This document shows positions 45,412 to 57,300 of a stretch of 64,000 bases of DNA, piece after piece. Both the position numbers and the translations under genes were made by a program. The stretch is from Saturnia japonica (taxonomy: Eukaryota > Arthropoda > Insecta > Lepidoptera > Saturniidae). The stretch's first letter is position 1. The number at the start of each line of letters is the position of its first letter. Location of the stretch: positions 20,708,001 through 20,772,000 of the forward strand of contig CM065309.1 of NCBI GenBank assembly GCA_033032175.1, read 5' to 3'. The notes beneath the pieces are model-generated. The model was not told where the DNA came from and made no database searches. It saw only the letters and a program-made list of their open reading frames with translations.

Positions 45412-45989
45412 ACATAGCAATACGTACAAATATTTTCGATTTCAAATTTTTATTTTAAAATCTTTATTAATGTATCTAGATACAGATACTCCTGAACTAC
45501 TGAGCTTATTTGAATTGAATATTCCTTCTTGACACCCTCGTCTATGTTATCCTTCTCAATTCTCCTTTTAGAAAAAAAAAAATAGGGACAAATACTTTTT
45601 TCTCAACAATAAGCAAGTTACATAATAAATATAAAACCCTTGTATTGTTTGGCATGAAATTATCTACACAAAACTTTTATCAAAATTTTGTAATTATAAT
45701 TTACATGAATTTTTAATTATTAATTTATGTCTAAACAAATGTATTTTTTTCTTTGCTTACTTGAGGAACCTTCAAAAAAGTTGTGATTACTTAAATAGAG
45801 TTAATCTTAATAAAATATTTATAATATTTAGGTGCCTATACAGCATAAGCCGATGTATCAATTAATGTAAAGCAATTAATAAAAATAAAATAAAATAATA
45901 TACTACTAAGACTATTATGTTACAGCCCCCACCATGTTTATTTTCTCCCCCTTCACACACACAGTCACCTGGGTTAACAACAGTTAGCA

Positions 45990-46180
45990 GCACTATCTCT
46001 ATCTATCTTCATCTATCTATCTATATATATCTATCTGCTCTGAGGTTTCGTTCCGGACATGTTCCACTGAATAAGTTTGGACGTCTCATTAACAAAGCTA
46101 ACTGTGAAGTGTGTGGGAAAATAGAAGATGCTCAACACTTGTTGGTGGAATGTGTTAGGTATGAAACAAGATGAAGCCGT
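45990..46180 (+). mobile_element. LINE ORF2 C-terminal fragment after a (TCTA)n run
   Basis: The frame reads LRFRSGHVPLNKFGRLINKA followed by NCEVCGKIEDAQHLLVECVR and a stop. This is the LRTGH...C..C...E...H.L..C zinc-binding end of jockey/R1-type ORF2 proteins. A TCTA/TATC microsatellite lies at 46000-46036. The following T run (46289-46301) and TTTGGATATGCTCCGATGAG may be the decayed 3' UTR. Confidence 0.6.
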
Positions 46181-46323
46181 TTAATTTTAAGTTTAGGGTT
46201 ATGTTATAGTCAATAGTTATAGTGTAAGCGATAAAAGTATGTAATATTTATTTAGTTAGTAGTTTACTTACTCTAGAAATTTATAGTTTTTTTTTTTTTT
46301 TTGTTGAATTTGGATATGCTCCG

Positions 46324-46713
46324 ATGAGGCTGGCACACACAAACTGTAAAAGGCCCTTAAAAGAGAAAAAATTGACAGTCCGCACTGGTACCAAATGTGA
46401 ATCGGACAACTCAATCTATATACAAATGTACTCTGTGAACTCAACAGGTATAGTCTGTCTAGTTCTGTCAATAATTTGGATAGGTTGCATTTCACAGCGT
46501 AGTGGTTCAAGCGCAGACTCATCCAACAAATATAAGCGTATTCAACACTTGATCAATAAGCGGCGCCTGGAAGTACTAGGGCCGGATTGTCTTACTATAG
46601 ATATTAATTCTAATATTTTTATTGTTAATAAGTATACTGCAGGTATAAATTATTTGAGGATAGATCCGAAAAATGTTGATGTGACAGCAGTTCTTTTTTA
46701 TTCTTATTATTAA
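46324..46713 (+). other. Unrecognised open frame of 129 codons
   Basis: The frame contains a hydrophobic stretch (IVCLVLSIIWIGCI) and KRIQHLINKRRLEVLGPDCL. I do not recognise it. It lies in repeat-rich DNA just after a LINE fragment, so it is more likely repeat-derived or chance than a host gene. Confidence 0.2.
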
Positions 46714-47304
46714 AATCTGTGTTTGCCTTCTTGATTTTTTAAATTAATGAATACTTGTTGATTCTCTTAAAGTTTTTATTTTAACTTACCAAATGGTTCC
46801 GATGTCGTAAGATTTTGAGCTTTTTAGCGGTTATATTAGATTTTATATTTTCTACAATAATCTCCTATCTCTTTCATTATTTGTAGATCGTTGTCAAACA
46901 CACAAACTATTATGCGACAAATATTACCTTACTTTTAGTTTCACGATAGTTTCTAAATAAAATGATCTTCCAAAATCCAATGTTACATATATTTTACTAT
47001 AACTTCCAGGAAAATATTTCAATGGTGTATATATAGCACAATAATACGGGAAATAATATCAAAATATTATGCTTTGTTACCTATGAAACGATACTCCGTT
47101 TTATTTTTTTTTGCTTTTGCGAAGAATTTTTACAATGTAGTAATACACAAGACGTCATAATTTTAAAATAATACTAAAACACACGGAGTACTCACATTGC
47201 ATGACATATCATTTCACAGTTGACATAATTAAATACTAATATGGGACATTTTCATGTTCTGACAGGCTCTATCTGCCTTTTTTTATGTCTGTGAGTTATT
47301 AAAC

Positions 47305-47645
47305 GTCATTATTAATTGCAATTAGTCTTTACTAGCGGCGGCCCTTTGGTAAAAATTCGACCAGCAACTTTTTGATCATAGACTATTTTCTGATTGACAT
47401 TTGCAGTACGAACCTAAACAATAAATGTTATATCACTTGAAATGACAATGTCAATATTTTGAGGGTCCAAGTTCAATAGCATGGTCGTGTTAGGATTCGC
47501 AGTATTATTTAATGTACTAATAACAATATTATACATAAATTAAAGCTTTCTGCACTCTTTCTCCATATAAACTTTAACCATGCCAAAACTCACAGTCTTC
47601 TGTCCACGTAATACCCTTATTAAAAAGAGGTCTGAAGTTTTCTCC
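47305..47645 (-). repeat. Unclassified dispersed element, copy 1 (inverted relative to 60690-61015)
   Basis: Its reverse complement matches 60690-61015 along most of its length: ACTTCAGACCTCTTTTTAA, TTTTGGCATGG, GTTCGTACTGCAAATGTCAA and the terminal GCTGGTCGAA. The minus-strand right end has a short hairpin (GGTCGAA...TTACC) before GCGGCCCGCCGCTAG-like sequence. Non-coding. Confidence 0.7.
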
Positions 47646-47849
47646 TCGCCTACTTAATATATTGATAAGCTAAAATTAATCTTTTCATTACATTTTCAAA
47701 TGTATAGTTTCAAAAATATATTTAATATTATTATTTTTACATGTTCTAAATTTAAATTCAAATCAATTGTGTAAATTAGGGAGGTATGTTCTGTAAAATT
47801 TTAATCTTATTATATTAAGTGAGCAATTCTTGTATATATGTATATACTT

Positions 47850-47990
47850 ATTTGGTTTCTCAGAAACGGCTCCAACGATTTGGATGAAACTTTGCATTTA
47901 GATAATGTTTTACATTCCAAATTTACCTAGATAAATGTTTTTCTGTTCTTGTTTATAAGACACTGAGCACAGCTCGGTCGCCCAGATATT
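47850..47990 (+). repeat. Dispersed repeat, inverted copy of 54030-54190
   Basis: GGCTCCAACGATTTGGATGA followed by AACTTTGCATTTAGATAATG and ending CAGCTCGGTCGCCCAGATAT is matched in reverse at 54030-54190 (ATCTGGGCAACCGAGCTGTG ... AAATCGTTGGAGC). Short retroelement-derived repeat of unknown class. Confidence 0.7.
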
Positions 47991-48289
47991 ATCAATAAAG
48001 AGTATAATTTGAAGAACTAATTATAATATTAAAATCACTGATATTTTAGAGTAACTGTAAGTTTATCTTTATCGGATTATCATCAATTAGTTTTATTATA
48101 ACTATATAATATATAATAACTATACGAGCTATAGCTGGATACGAGGCAATGTAATTTTTTCAACATAACTGTGCTGAAAAACGCTTGTATTGGGATAATT
48201 TGAAGTAATTGTCCAATTGTTTAATTAATTGTAAAACTTTATTACAATATTAGGTGTATGCATTTTTATTATTCTTTCAGAAAATAATT

Positions 48290-48830
48290 AATTTTTTTGG
48301 TTTAGGTGTGAACATGAATGACATCATCGTTAAATTTTATTTCCAATTTCAGAAATACTATCTAGGTAACTATTATGTATTGTGTTTTTCGAAATATAGC
48401 AGTTGAATAAATAACCGGTTTGGGGTATAAATTCCTAGCTAAACAGTCTGCGACTTCGCATAATAATATGTATATTTTTATTGATTTTCTATTTATACCC
48501 CGAACAGTACTATCACACATTGGCTTGAAAAAGGTCATCACATTTTGTATGTATGACTATTACGTTTACTGAGGCATCGCTTAAGGCATTATCAAAACTT
48601 CAACCCATATTTTAATAGTTATATAAGCAACAGAAGCAATCAACTTAAATTAATACGTAAATACCAAATCTATGATAGAAATATTTTACATTTATACATA
48701 ACTAGCAGACTCGTGCAAACATTTTGACACACATAAAACAATCTATCTAACAGAGCTGTCATATTAGTTGTACAGATTTTTAATAGATGGCGCATTGAAT
48801 ATATTTTTTTAGCATCAACAGATTGCATTC
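48290..48830. other. Duplicated 5' flank of copy B, distal part
   Basis: Resembles 14540-14720 upstream of copy A (AATAAATAA(C/G)CG, GTATAAATTCCTA, GATTTTCTATTTAT). The homologous flank is then split by the LINE and mariner insertions and resumes near 51190. Confidence 0.6.
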
Positions 48831-48833
48831 CTA

Positions 48834-49650
48834 ATAAAAAGAGTTGGCACTGTTCCCTATCCTCTGGCTTTCTTTTGATCTCTTTATACGACCCAACTCC
48901 CACTTTATCCTTCACATGTTGGAAAAAGCTACTTCTATGTCTTCTTCTTCCTAGCTTTCCTTCAAGTTTTCCTTTCAAAACTCTTTTTACGAACTTTTGG
49001 GCGTCGTATCTATCTAATCATCTTTCCTCTTCTGTTGTCTTTATCTCTCAATAACTGTTTTTCTTAGTCAATCATTCCAAGCACTTACTCATTTGTAATT
49101 ATTTCTGTCCAATTGATGTTCTCCATTCTTCTTCAACATCACATCTAAAACGTAACCAACCTTTCTCTGTCCCATTGGTTCACAATGCTATGCTCTTGAT
49201 GTACCTACCTCCATGAGTCTTTTTATAATCTTGGTTTTAATTTTTGACTTGAAGACATGTCTCTTTATGTTTAAAGCTTTTTTAGCCACAGCAATTCTTC
49301 CTATTATGTCAGATGAATATTAAGAATGCTAGCTATTGTCATGTTCAATTTTGATGTTGTCATGGTTTTACCTTTAGTAGTATTTATTTTTAGCCCGAAA
49401 TCTTTAAACGTACTGTCCATAATTTCAAGCAGTTTGGCTAAATCCTTTGTACTATCAGCTAACGCTGCTATATCATCTGCTAGTCTGATAAATCGTATAA
49501 AATCTCTATTAAAATGAACACCTATATCTTTATCTAAATGTTTTCTAATGACACACTCAATGAACATGTTGCCTTTTAAAGGCTTCAGCGGACACCCTTG
49601 TCTCATTCCTTGTCTAATACTTGCTTTCTGTTTTTCATTTTAAATTTATA
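48834..49650 (-). mobile_element. Non-LTR retrotransposon reverse-transcriptase fragment
   Basis: Minus-strand frames encode IRQGMRQGCPLKPLKGNMFI (RT motif with QGCPL), FIRFIRLADDIAALADSTKD (catalytic [F/L]ADD box), FKDFGLKINTTKGKTM, and at the 3' end GSYKEIKRKPEDREQCQLFL. Frames break between 48980 and 49300. Sister copy at 17395-17870. The start abuts the mariner at 49654, and reading across it suggests the mariner jumped into this element (see 50946-51170). Confidence 0.75.
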
Positions 49651-49653
49651 ATA

Positions 49654-50937
49654 GGTCTTTACCTATGAAATTGCCGTTCTGCAGTACTGACCATTTCAAA
49701 TCAAAATAATTTTTGTTTCGCTAAGAATTCTAATTTCAAATGTATTTGATTTTAAAAACATGGAATTGTTTTTCCAAAAGTAGTCATTTGTGTATTGATT
49801 AGTGTTACATTTTCATAGCATTTCAATCTTTTTTGTCATCATGGATACGTTAAAAATTCGAGTAATTATGGAATATGAGTACCGTCCGTCGTGGCAGTAA
49901 CGCGGCACAAGCGGCACGCAACATCAACGACGTTTACGGAGCTAACACTAGAAAGCAACGCACCACCTGTTATTGGTTTGCTCGCTTCCGTTCTGGGAAT
50001 TTCGACCTGAAAAATGAACCTCACGGTCGTCCGGAGACTTTGGTCGACAATGACGAATTAAAGGCGATTGTGGAAGCTGATGATACACAATCTACGGCTG
50101 AATTAGCAGCAGCTTTCGACGTTAGCGTCAGAACAATATTGGTCCATTTGCGTCAAATTGGCAAGGTAAAAAAGCTTGACAAATAGGTGCCCCACGAACT
50201 CAATGATCGCCAGCGCGAAGTACGCGTCAAGACGTGCCTTGCACTGCACAACAGACACACAAATGAAGGAATTTTGTACCGCATTGTTACCTGCGATGAA
50301 AAATGGATTCTGTTTGATAACCCCAAGCGCTTAGCAAGTTGGTTGGATCCTGGTTCAGCACCTAAACAATGCCCTAAACGAAAACTTACCCCTAGAAAAG
50401 TGATGGTCACTGTTTGGTGGTCTAGCGCCGGTGTGATTCATCACAGCTTCTTACCAAACGGGGTGAGCATTACTGCAGATGTGTACTGTGAAAAACTGAA
50501 CACAATGATGGAGACGCTAGCACATCTCCAACCAGCATTGGTCAATCGCTCGTCTCCGCTGCTTCTGCACGCAACGCGCGACCTCATACTGAACAGCAGA
50601 CGGTCTCCAAGTTGCAAGAACTGGGGTTGGAAATTCTCCGTCATCCGCCCTACTCACCAGACCTTGCGCTTACAGACTACTACTTTTTCAAGAATTTGGA
50701 TAACTCCTTGGCGGGGGAAAAATTCAATACCCGAGAGGTAGTACAAAATGCCTTTGAAGAATTTGTTTACTCCCGTCTAGCTGATTTCTTTAAGAAGGGC
50801 ATCAATAAACTGCCACTGCGCTGGCAAAGATGCATTGATTACATGGGTGATTACTTCTATTAATACAAATAAAAAATACATGAAAAAAATTCGTTTAAAT
50901 TTTTTCATACAAAACAGCAATTTCATAGGTAAAGATC
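49654..50937 (+). mobile_element. mariner DNA transposon (DD34D type)
   Basis: Inverted repeats start GGTCTTTACCTATGAAATTG at 49654 and the complement ends at 50937. TA flanks are at 49652-49653 and 50938-50939. Length is 1284 bp, the usual size for mariner. The transposase gene is broken. Confidence 0.93.
49841..50863 (+). pseudogene. mariner transposase with two frameshifts and one stop
   Basis: Start ATG 49841 (MDTLKIRVIMEYE), a frameshift near 49875, then RRGSNAAQAARNINDVYGAN, WFARFRSGNF and KNEPHGRP (DNA-binding part). A TAG follows KKLDK near 50184, where mariners have Trp before VPHEL. The catalytic part keeps VTCDEKWILFDN (first Asp). A one-base deletion near 50570 destroys the second Asp motif. 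The third motif HPPYSPDLALTDYYFF and the C-terminus IDYMGDYFY are intact in the shifted frame. Dead. Confidence 0.9.
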
Positions 50938-50945
50938 TAATATTA

Positions 50946-51180
50946 TTATTTCCTGATATTTTGGAGTTCGTAGATAATTTCTATCTGGATCATCAAAATA
51001 TTTTGAATACTATTTTTGTAAGTACACAAACCGACATACCGATTCACTTTTCTTAATAAGTTATAATTATTATCTTCTAAAGAAAAAGTTTTGGAGCAGG
51101 TACTTACTTTTCTTTTTATTATATACACAAAAACATAATTAATGATATTTATTTTCAATTCGTCATTCAAGTCTTTCCGT
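50946..51180 (-). pseudogene. Possible continuation of the LINE reverse transcriptase beyond the mariner
   Basis: The minus-strand frame includes VGLCTYKNSIQNILMIQIEI, which could be the diverged stretch just before the (V/I)RQG motif of the reverse transcriptase. Position fits: removing the mariner would join it to the frame at 49616. Weak similarity only. Confidence 0.3.
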
Positions 51181-51206
51181 TTTTGAACAATACCGTCTAT
51201 TTTCAG

Positions 51207-51240
51207 TTATTTGTTTTGTTCCAAATTAAACAGTTTCATA
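51207..51240 (+). promoter_or_regulatory. GTTCCAAA upstream motif of copy B
   Basis: TTATTTGTTTTGTTCCAAA, followed by a related ATTAAACAGTTTCATA, sits 15 nt before the TATA box, aligned with 15378-15410 of copy A. Confidence 0.4.
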
Positions 51241-51254
51241 ACCATTTGATAGAG

Positions 51255-51262
51255 TATAAAAG
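51255..51262 (+). promoter_or_regulatory. TATA box of peroxidase-like gene copy B
   Basis: TATAAAAG with the following GTAAATGACG, 58 nt before the ATG, the same as in copy A. GATGATCATTATTAA then provides an initiator region at the same place. Confidence 0.75.
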
Positions 51263-51312
51263 TAAATGACGGCGATGATCATTATTAATTTTCGTAAGAG
51301 AACTCTTTCAAA

Positions 51313-54300
51313 ATGATTCGGCGTTTAATAATATTTTTAACCCTTTATTTGAATTTATCAAATGCAATTTATTACGATTCTTACTCTGGAAATCCGGCGA
51401 CGGAAGAACAATTGGCTGAATTCATAGCAGCTGGTGTAGTCGAGTAAGTTTATTAATTTAATTCATCAATATTTTAAACCTTTAACAATGTAATTTCGAC
51501 AGTCAAATTTTATAACCTAGAAGCATGTTAGGTTAACCCTTCACCAGGCATAGAACATTTTGGCAAACAATGCAACGTGTGGAGCTCCTTCAAGGTAAAC
51601 ACGCAAAATGTCTGCTAGTATTGAATATTATACAATATTTGTTTCAGAACATGCACTAACAATATTGAACCGTGTAATGAGACTGAAGGCAGGCGAGTCG
51701 ACGGGTCTTGTAACAATCTTAATCGTCCTACGTATGGAGCATTCCACACTCCTCAGGATAGATTGCTCGTTGCTGATTATGGCGAAGGTGAGAGTTATCT
51801 TTTAGAGTTTTATAATATGCAGTTATTTTTAACAAAAATATAGTTATTCGTAGAAGAAGTAGTCAATTACTTCACTGAAACAATTGAATTGAATGTAGAA
51901 TTAGTATAAATTTTAGTTACAAAGTTATAAAAATTAATATTATACTTACATAGTTAACGAAAGAAAAAATATATTGTTTTACAATGCAGGGAAATGATAA
52001 AGCAAATCGTAAATTCGTAATACAGCGTAACACAGAATTCTGCTACAGGAAGCCGTCAATAATTTGATAGACTGGCGTCTTGATAGAGGATGCATATCAG
52101 CGTATCGAAATGCTTCCATATGGAATTTAGTAGACAGAGTAAGGGATTTGGGTATTTATTTCTATTCAAAGTTAACATTTTCATCGCAAATGGATACGAT
52201 TATTGCAAAAGCATCGAAAACGTTAGGTTTCATCTTATGTAATAAAATAAAATAATAAAATTACAGTAAGGGTATTCTTGAATATTGCAGTATAGTTTGG
52301 TCCCCAACATAAAAAGTTCTTCGCATTGAGAGAGTATAAAAAAGGATAATGCGTCATCTGGTATACAACTCCCACCGTAGTAATCGCAAATTTCAATATA
52401 ATGATAACTAAGATTACTTTCACATGAAATCCATGTAACTCCGTAGGCGAATTCTAGATTTCACCTTACCGCATAAAGTTCTCCATGGCAATAACGATAG
52501 TCCTCAGTTACTGGAGAAAGAAGTTTATTTTAAGAGTCCCTCACAGATATCCTAGCGCTTTACTACAGGTGCCTTTCGCCAAGAGTAATCTTCCACATCA
52601 CTCCACTTTAAGCAGTCTTGGTGATATTGTTGATATATTTAATAACTATCTGTGCTCGTGGCTTCGTGCCACGTGCTTCGTGGCTCGTGGTGACTTTATT
52701 TTCATGTATTTCTATTTTCTTAATTTTTTTTACGTCATTATTATCACACACCAAAAACAGATTAAAACCATTTTGCACAGAATATTTATAACTCTGACGA
52801 TTCTGAAAATAGGTAGAGATATGTATAATAGGGGCGGGGCATCTTGTACAGAGGGAATAAATGATTTTTTATTCCGTTTCATGTAAAAAGAACGCAGAAT
52901 GATTATACGATTTAATAAAGTTTTATTCCTAAGTTACAAAATGTAAACGTTTAAAAAAATCACATGTTAATCAAATGGGAAATGGAAAATCGCGATGAAG
53001 CATTTCTTAATGTTAAGAGCTGCCGTTTTAATATATATTACACAAACACGCACACAACGCTAATACTAGTATAAATGCACAGTATGTAAATAATCATATC
53101 TACATATATCACACAGAAGAATTGTCGTGTATTGTTATTATTTATTATTATTATATTTATAGATTTCGAACCAAGAAAAAGCAAGAGTGGCAATCCTTTA
53201 ATGATCCCCAGAAAACTACGTCAGATTATCCTGAAAGTTGGTAAAGGAATAAGTCCATACTTTACCCAATTATTGGCGTTTTTCGCTGAGTGGATAGTAA
53301 ATGATATCGTATCCGGACATGACTCAAGTAAGTGATTTATATGTATGTCCCATTCTCTAACTAATTAAGTAACTAAGCAAAGTAATATAAAAAAGAAAAC
53401 CAGTCTGCGGGCTGGTTGTCCTCCAGATCTCCTACTGTCCTACTGATCATATATAGACACTGAATCTCCGAGAAAGAATGATCAGAATTCCAGTTACCAA
53501 GCAATTTCTTCTCGTTGTCCAGCTCCCAGGGTATCTGAGACATTGCCTGATGTGTGTTACCGTGTTACTTGTGTGAGGTATGGCGGTTAAAAATACCAGT
53601 CGAAAGCGTGCTATGTTTGCGTATCCGAAACCGTCTCTCGATTGTTTTTTGGAGCGTATATCCGTTAACACCTTATCCACTATCCAAAACATCACTCCTT
53701 AATCAATGATCAACAATAATACGACTCTCGTGAGAATCGATCAACAGTAGATCTTCTAGCATAAGTGCTGCTTTGCTGGGATAAGACTATTGACATACAT
53801 GGGGGGTCGTGGCAATCAGGATTGACATAACTAAAGTGTTTAAAGCCTTGCACCGTGGTCTTTTGTCCAAAATTTGGGGTAAGGTATCTCCGACAACCTG
53901 CATACGTGGAAATCGTAACTTTTTGCATGTGCGTATAATATAATATATCCTCATTCATGGATACAGTTCGCAACTCATGCCAGTTATTGATGGAGATCTA
54001 CTCTTTTTCGTCCACCCTGTTTCTTACATAATATATAATATCTGGGCAACCGAGCTGTGCTCGGTATCTTAAAGAAAAAGAAAAATACGTATCTAAGTAA
54101 ACTTGGAAGGTCAAACATTATCCAAATACAAAGTTTCATCCAAATCGTTGGAGCTATTTCCGAGAAACCAGTTACATATTATATATATATACAAAAATTG
54201 CTCACTTATTGTATAACATAATAGGTTAGCCTCTGGTTGCATTCATTGCACTGCAGATATGAGCACGGTACATGAGTATTAAAAAAGTCAACACCCCTCC

Positions 54301-57300
54301 TTCTTATAATATTAGGTAGCTTGAAGAGGTGATTTCTGCATGTTGCTATGACACCAAATACTGTCGATGGAATCTGCCACCGTTTTCTTTGGATTGTACC
54401 GTACTTTTACCAACAGGTGCCAATGAACCGTATAACCGAGCTAGTGTAAAAAATAGTTACCATTATTTTGCCCTTGCCTGCCCCACCCCCCTGGCCAAAA
54501 TCCTGGTTATGCCCATGGTCGAAGGTGAACCGCCAATGCACGAAGTGGCGCAGACAACTATAATTAACATCTATGGCAATTAATCTGAAATGTAGATAAT
54601 AGGTAATTAACTAGAATCTACGTCTCAAAAAGTCTTCTGTGATAACTTGGTAAAACTTTTAGGTGGCCTATTAACATGCTAACTACTAACTAACGTACTA
54701 ATGTCTGAACGTGGATCTGATTGGTTATATACATACATACGAGTATATCACTTTACATTTATTTAAATTTTTCAGCGAATTATTTTACCATAATAACTTA
54801 TTGCTGCGAAGAAAGAGGAAAAACTGATTACATGTGCACGCCAAATATTATCCCTGAAGACGATCCTGTGCATCGGTTTTCTGGTTACAGATGCATGAAC
54901 CAGACCAGACCAATGTCTTTCCAAAATCGGGGCTGCGTTGCTAATAACACTACGCCAGACAGAGTGAGTGCATTTTTTTAATGTGTGTTTAATTGTATTC
55001 ATAGTTATATAACATTAATTAAGTGCTGTAAGTGACCAGCCAATAAGCATCATAAGGCAGTAAAATCCTCAAATGTTAGATAAATACATTAGAAATGCAA
55101 CCTATCTAATTCACATCTGGAATTACATTAGCATTAGTAGATCGCATTAGACAAATAGTTTTGTCATCTACACAAAACGATCTCTTGTTTTTTTTTGTTA
55201 ATATTTAACTAACTAATAATTACATTGTACTGTTTAAATTCTAAAAATGTTCCCCAAACTAAGCAAGCAACCAACTAGGCATACGTGAAATTTTTTGAGT
55301 GAATAAATAAAATTAAAAAAAAAACACCAACAACATTTATATAATATATATATAGAGGATTATACTGAATGATATTTTAAGCTATTAAATATTAAATCAG
55401 CAACCTTTTTACGTTTTACATAAAACACAATTGTTTTCTATCCGTTTATTATGACGTATAAATAGTATATAACTTTATAAATTTTCATACATCTCAAATA
55501 GGAATATTGCGTTGACTTCCGTGAATTCTCCAATCCATTTAGTTAATCTGAAAATTAGAACAAGAAAACATATATATAACGGTTTATAAAGGTTATTGGA
55601 ATTACAAAATTTCAGATAGACTTCTCGACAGTTACGTTTGATTTAAATCAACTTTACGAGTTTGCCGATGGTGTATTATCAAATCTCAGAGCGTATGAAG
55701 GCGGTCGTTTAAAGTCTGAAATAGTCAACGGCAGAGAGTTTTCTAGTGACGGCAACAGTTCTTGCACGATACAACAGGCTATTGAAACTGGGTGCACAAG
55801 AAACGGTAAAGTGTTTTCATCTATATAGCTAAATTATTTTCAATTTTATCTCATCTGAATAGACCTTGGTATTTATAATATGTTTAATAACATACCAAAA
55901 ACCCAACATTGCCTTATCCACATGTACTTTATTTACCCCACTACACAATCCCCAATAATTTATTTAAATTTATGTTTTATTCATAACTTCAGTGTATTAT
56001 TTTTCTTTTGGATTCAACCAGTTCATATTAGTATATTATATATTTAGAGGATTTGCTCAGGGAATTTGTAGGTGGTCGACATGGTAAAGAGTTGTTGAGT
56101 GGTAAGAATTTTTAATTATTCCATTTCAGTACCTAATGGACTCATAGGTTTGAATATCTTTAGTAATTTGTTCTGGAGACAACACAACTTAATTGCCAGT
56201 AAACTAGCTGAGTTAAATCCAAATTGGGATGACGACAAACTATTTTATACCAGCAGGGATATAAACATTGCCATATACGTGCAAATTATTTATTATGAAT
56301 TCTGGCCATTGCTACTAGGTAAGAGCTTTCTATTAAATATATTAAATAGCTATTAATTAAGTGAAGAATGCACCTAATTGGGGAATTTTGTATTGTGTTT
56401 TTTCATAGGACGAGACTTTATGGTTCAAAACAATATCATCCAAGCTAACAGCACAGGCTATAGAGATCTTTATGACGACAGTGTTCCTCTAAAATTATTT
56501 TTAGAATATACTATGTCTAACCGTTGGTTCCACACAATCCAGGAGGGGACACTACAGTATGTAATTTCTCACTATATTATGCCTTATCAACTGATAACTC
56601 TTTAACACTAAATTCATTTGAATATTTCGTAAAATTTTAAGTTATTATATTATTTATTTTTGTCTATATTGATATCCGTGCATTAAGTAAAACATTTTAT
56701 ATTATTGTTTTTAAAGTAGATGCCACCTTTTTGTACTTTCTAATTTATGGAGATTTCTTTAGACGGCAAATTCTGATTGAGAAAAAAGGTATTTATGATG
56801 AATAATCACACTAATTATATTAGATTTTGTTATATCGATATATCAATATATAAATCCCAGGTACGGATATACATGGGGTGCGTGTCAGGAACCTCCTCGT
56901 GGTGCACCCCGGGCAACGTCGACCAGTCTGGTCGGCGGCTGATACCTGACAAACTCCTCCCGGTATCCCTCTGATTATCAGAGGGAACTATGGAGGAGCG
57001 CTGGCTGGAGGGCCGTTAAAAGCTCCTGGGTGTGGCGTGTGAGCAGCGCACCCAGTACTGGGCTGGGGCCGATGAGGACTCACTTTGAGTCCCAAGGGCC
57101 CAGTTCCGGGTAGCGGCTGGCGGGATCGGTTGCGTCATACCGATCCCGGCAGGCGTACTGCGAACTTGATGGTAAAGTGTAGTTAAGATGGACGCACAAT
57201 TGAAAAAAGTATTACCCCAGGAGGGTACCAGCTCTGCTGGAGAATCCCTCCCCGAGTTTAGCTCGGGCTGCCCCACGTTCTCTGGGGGGGGCAAAATTTT

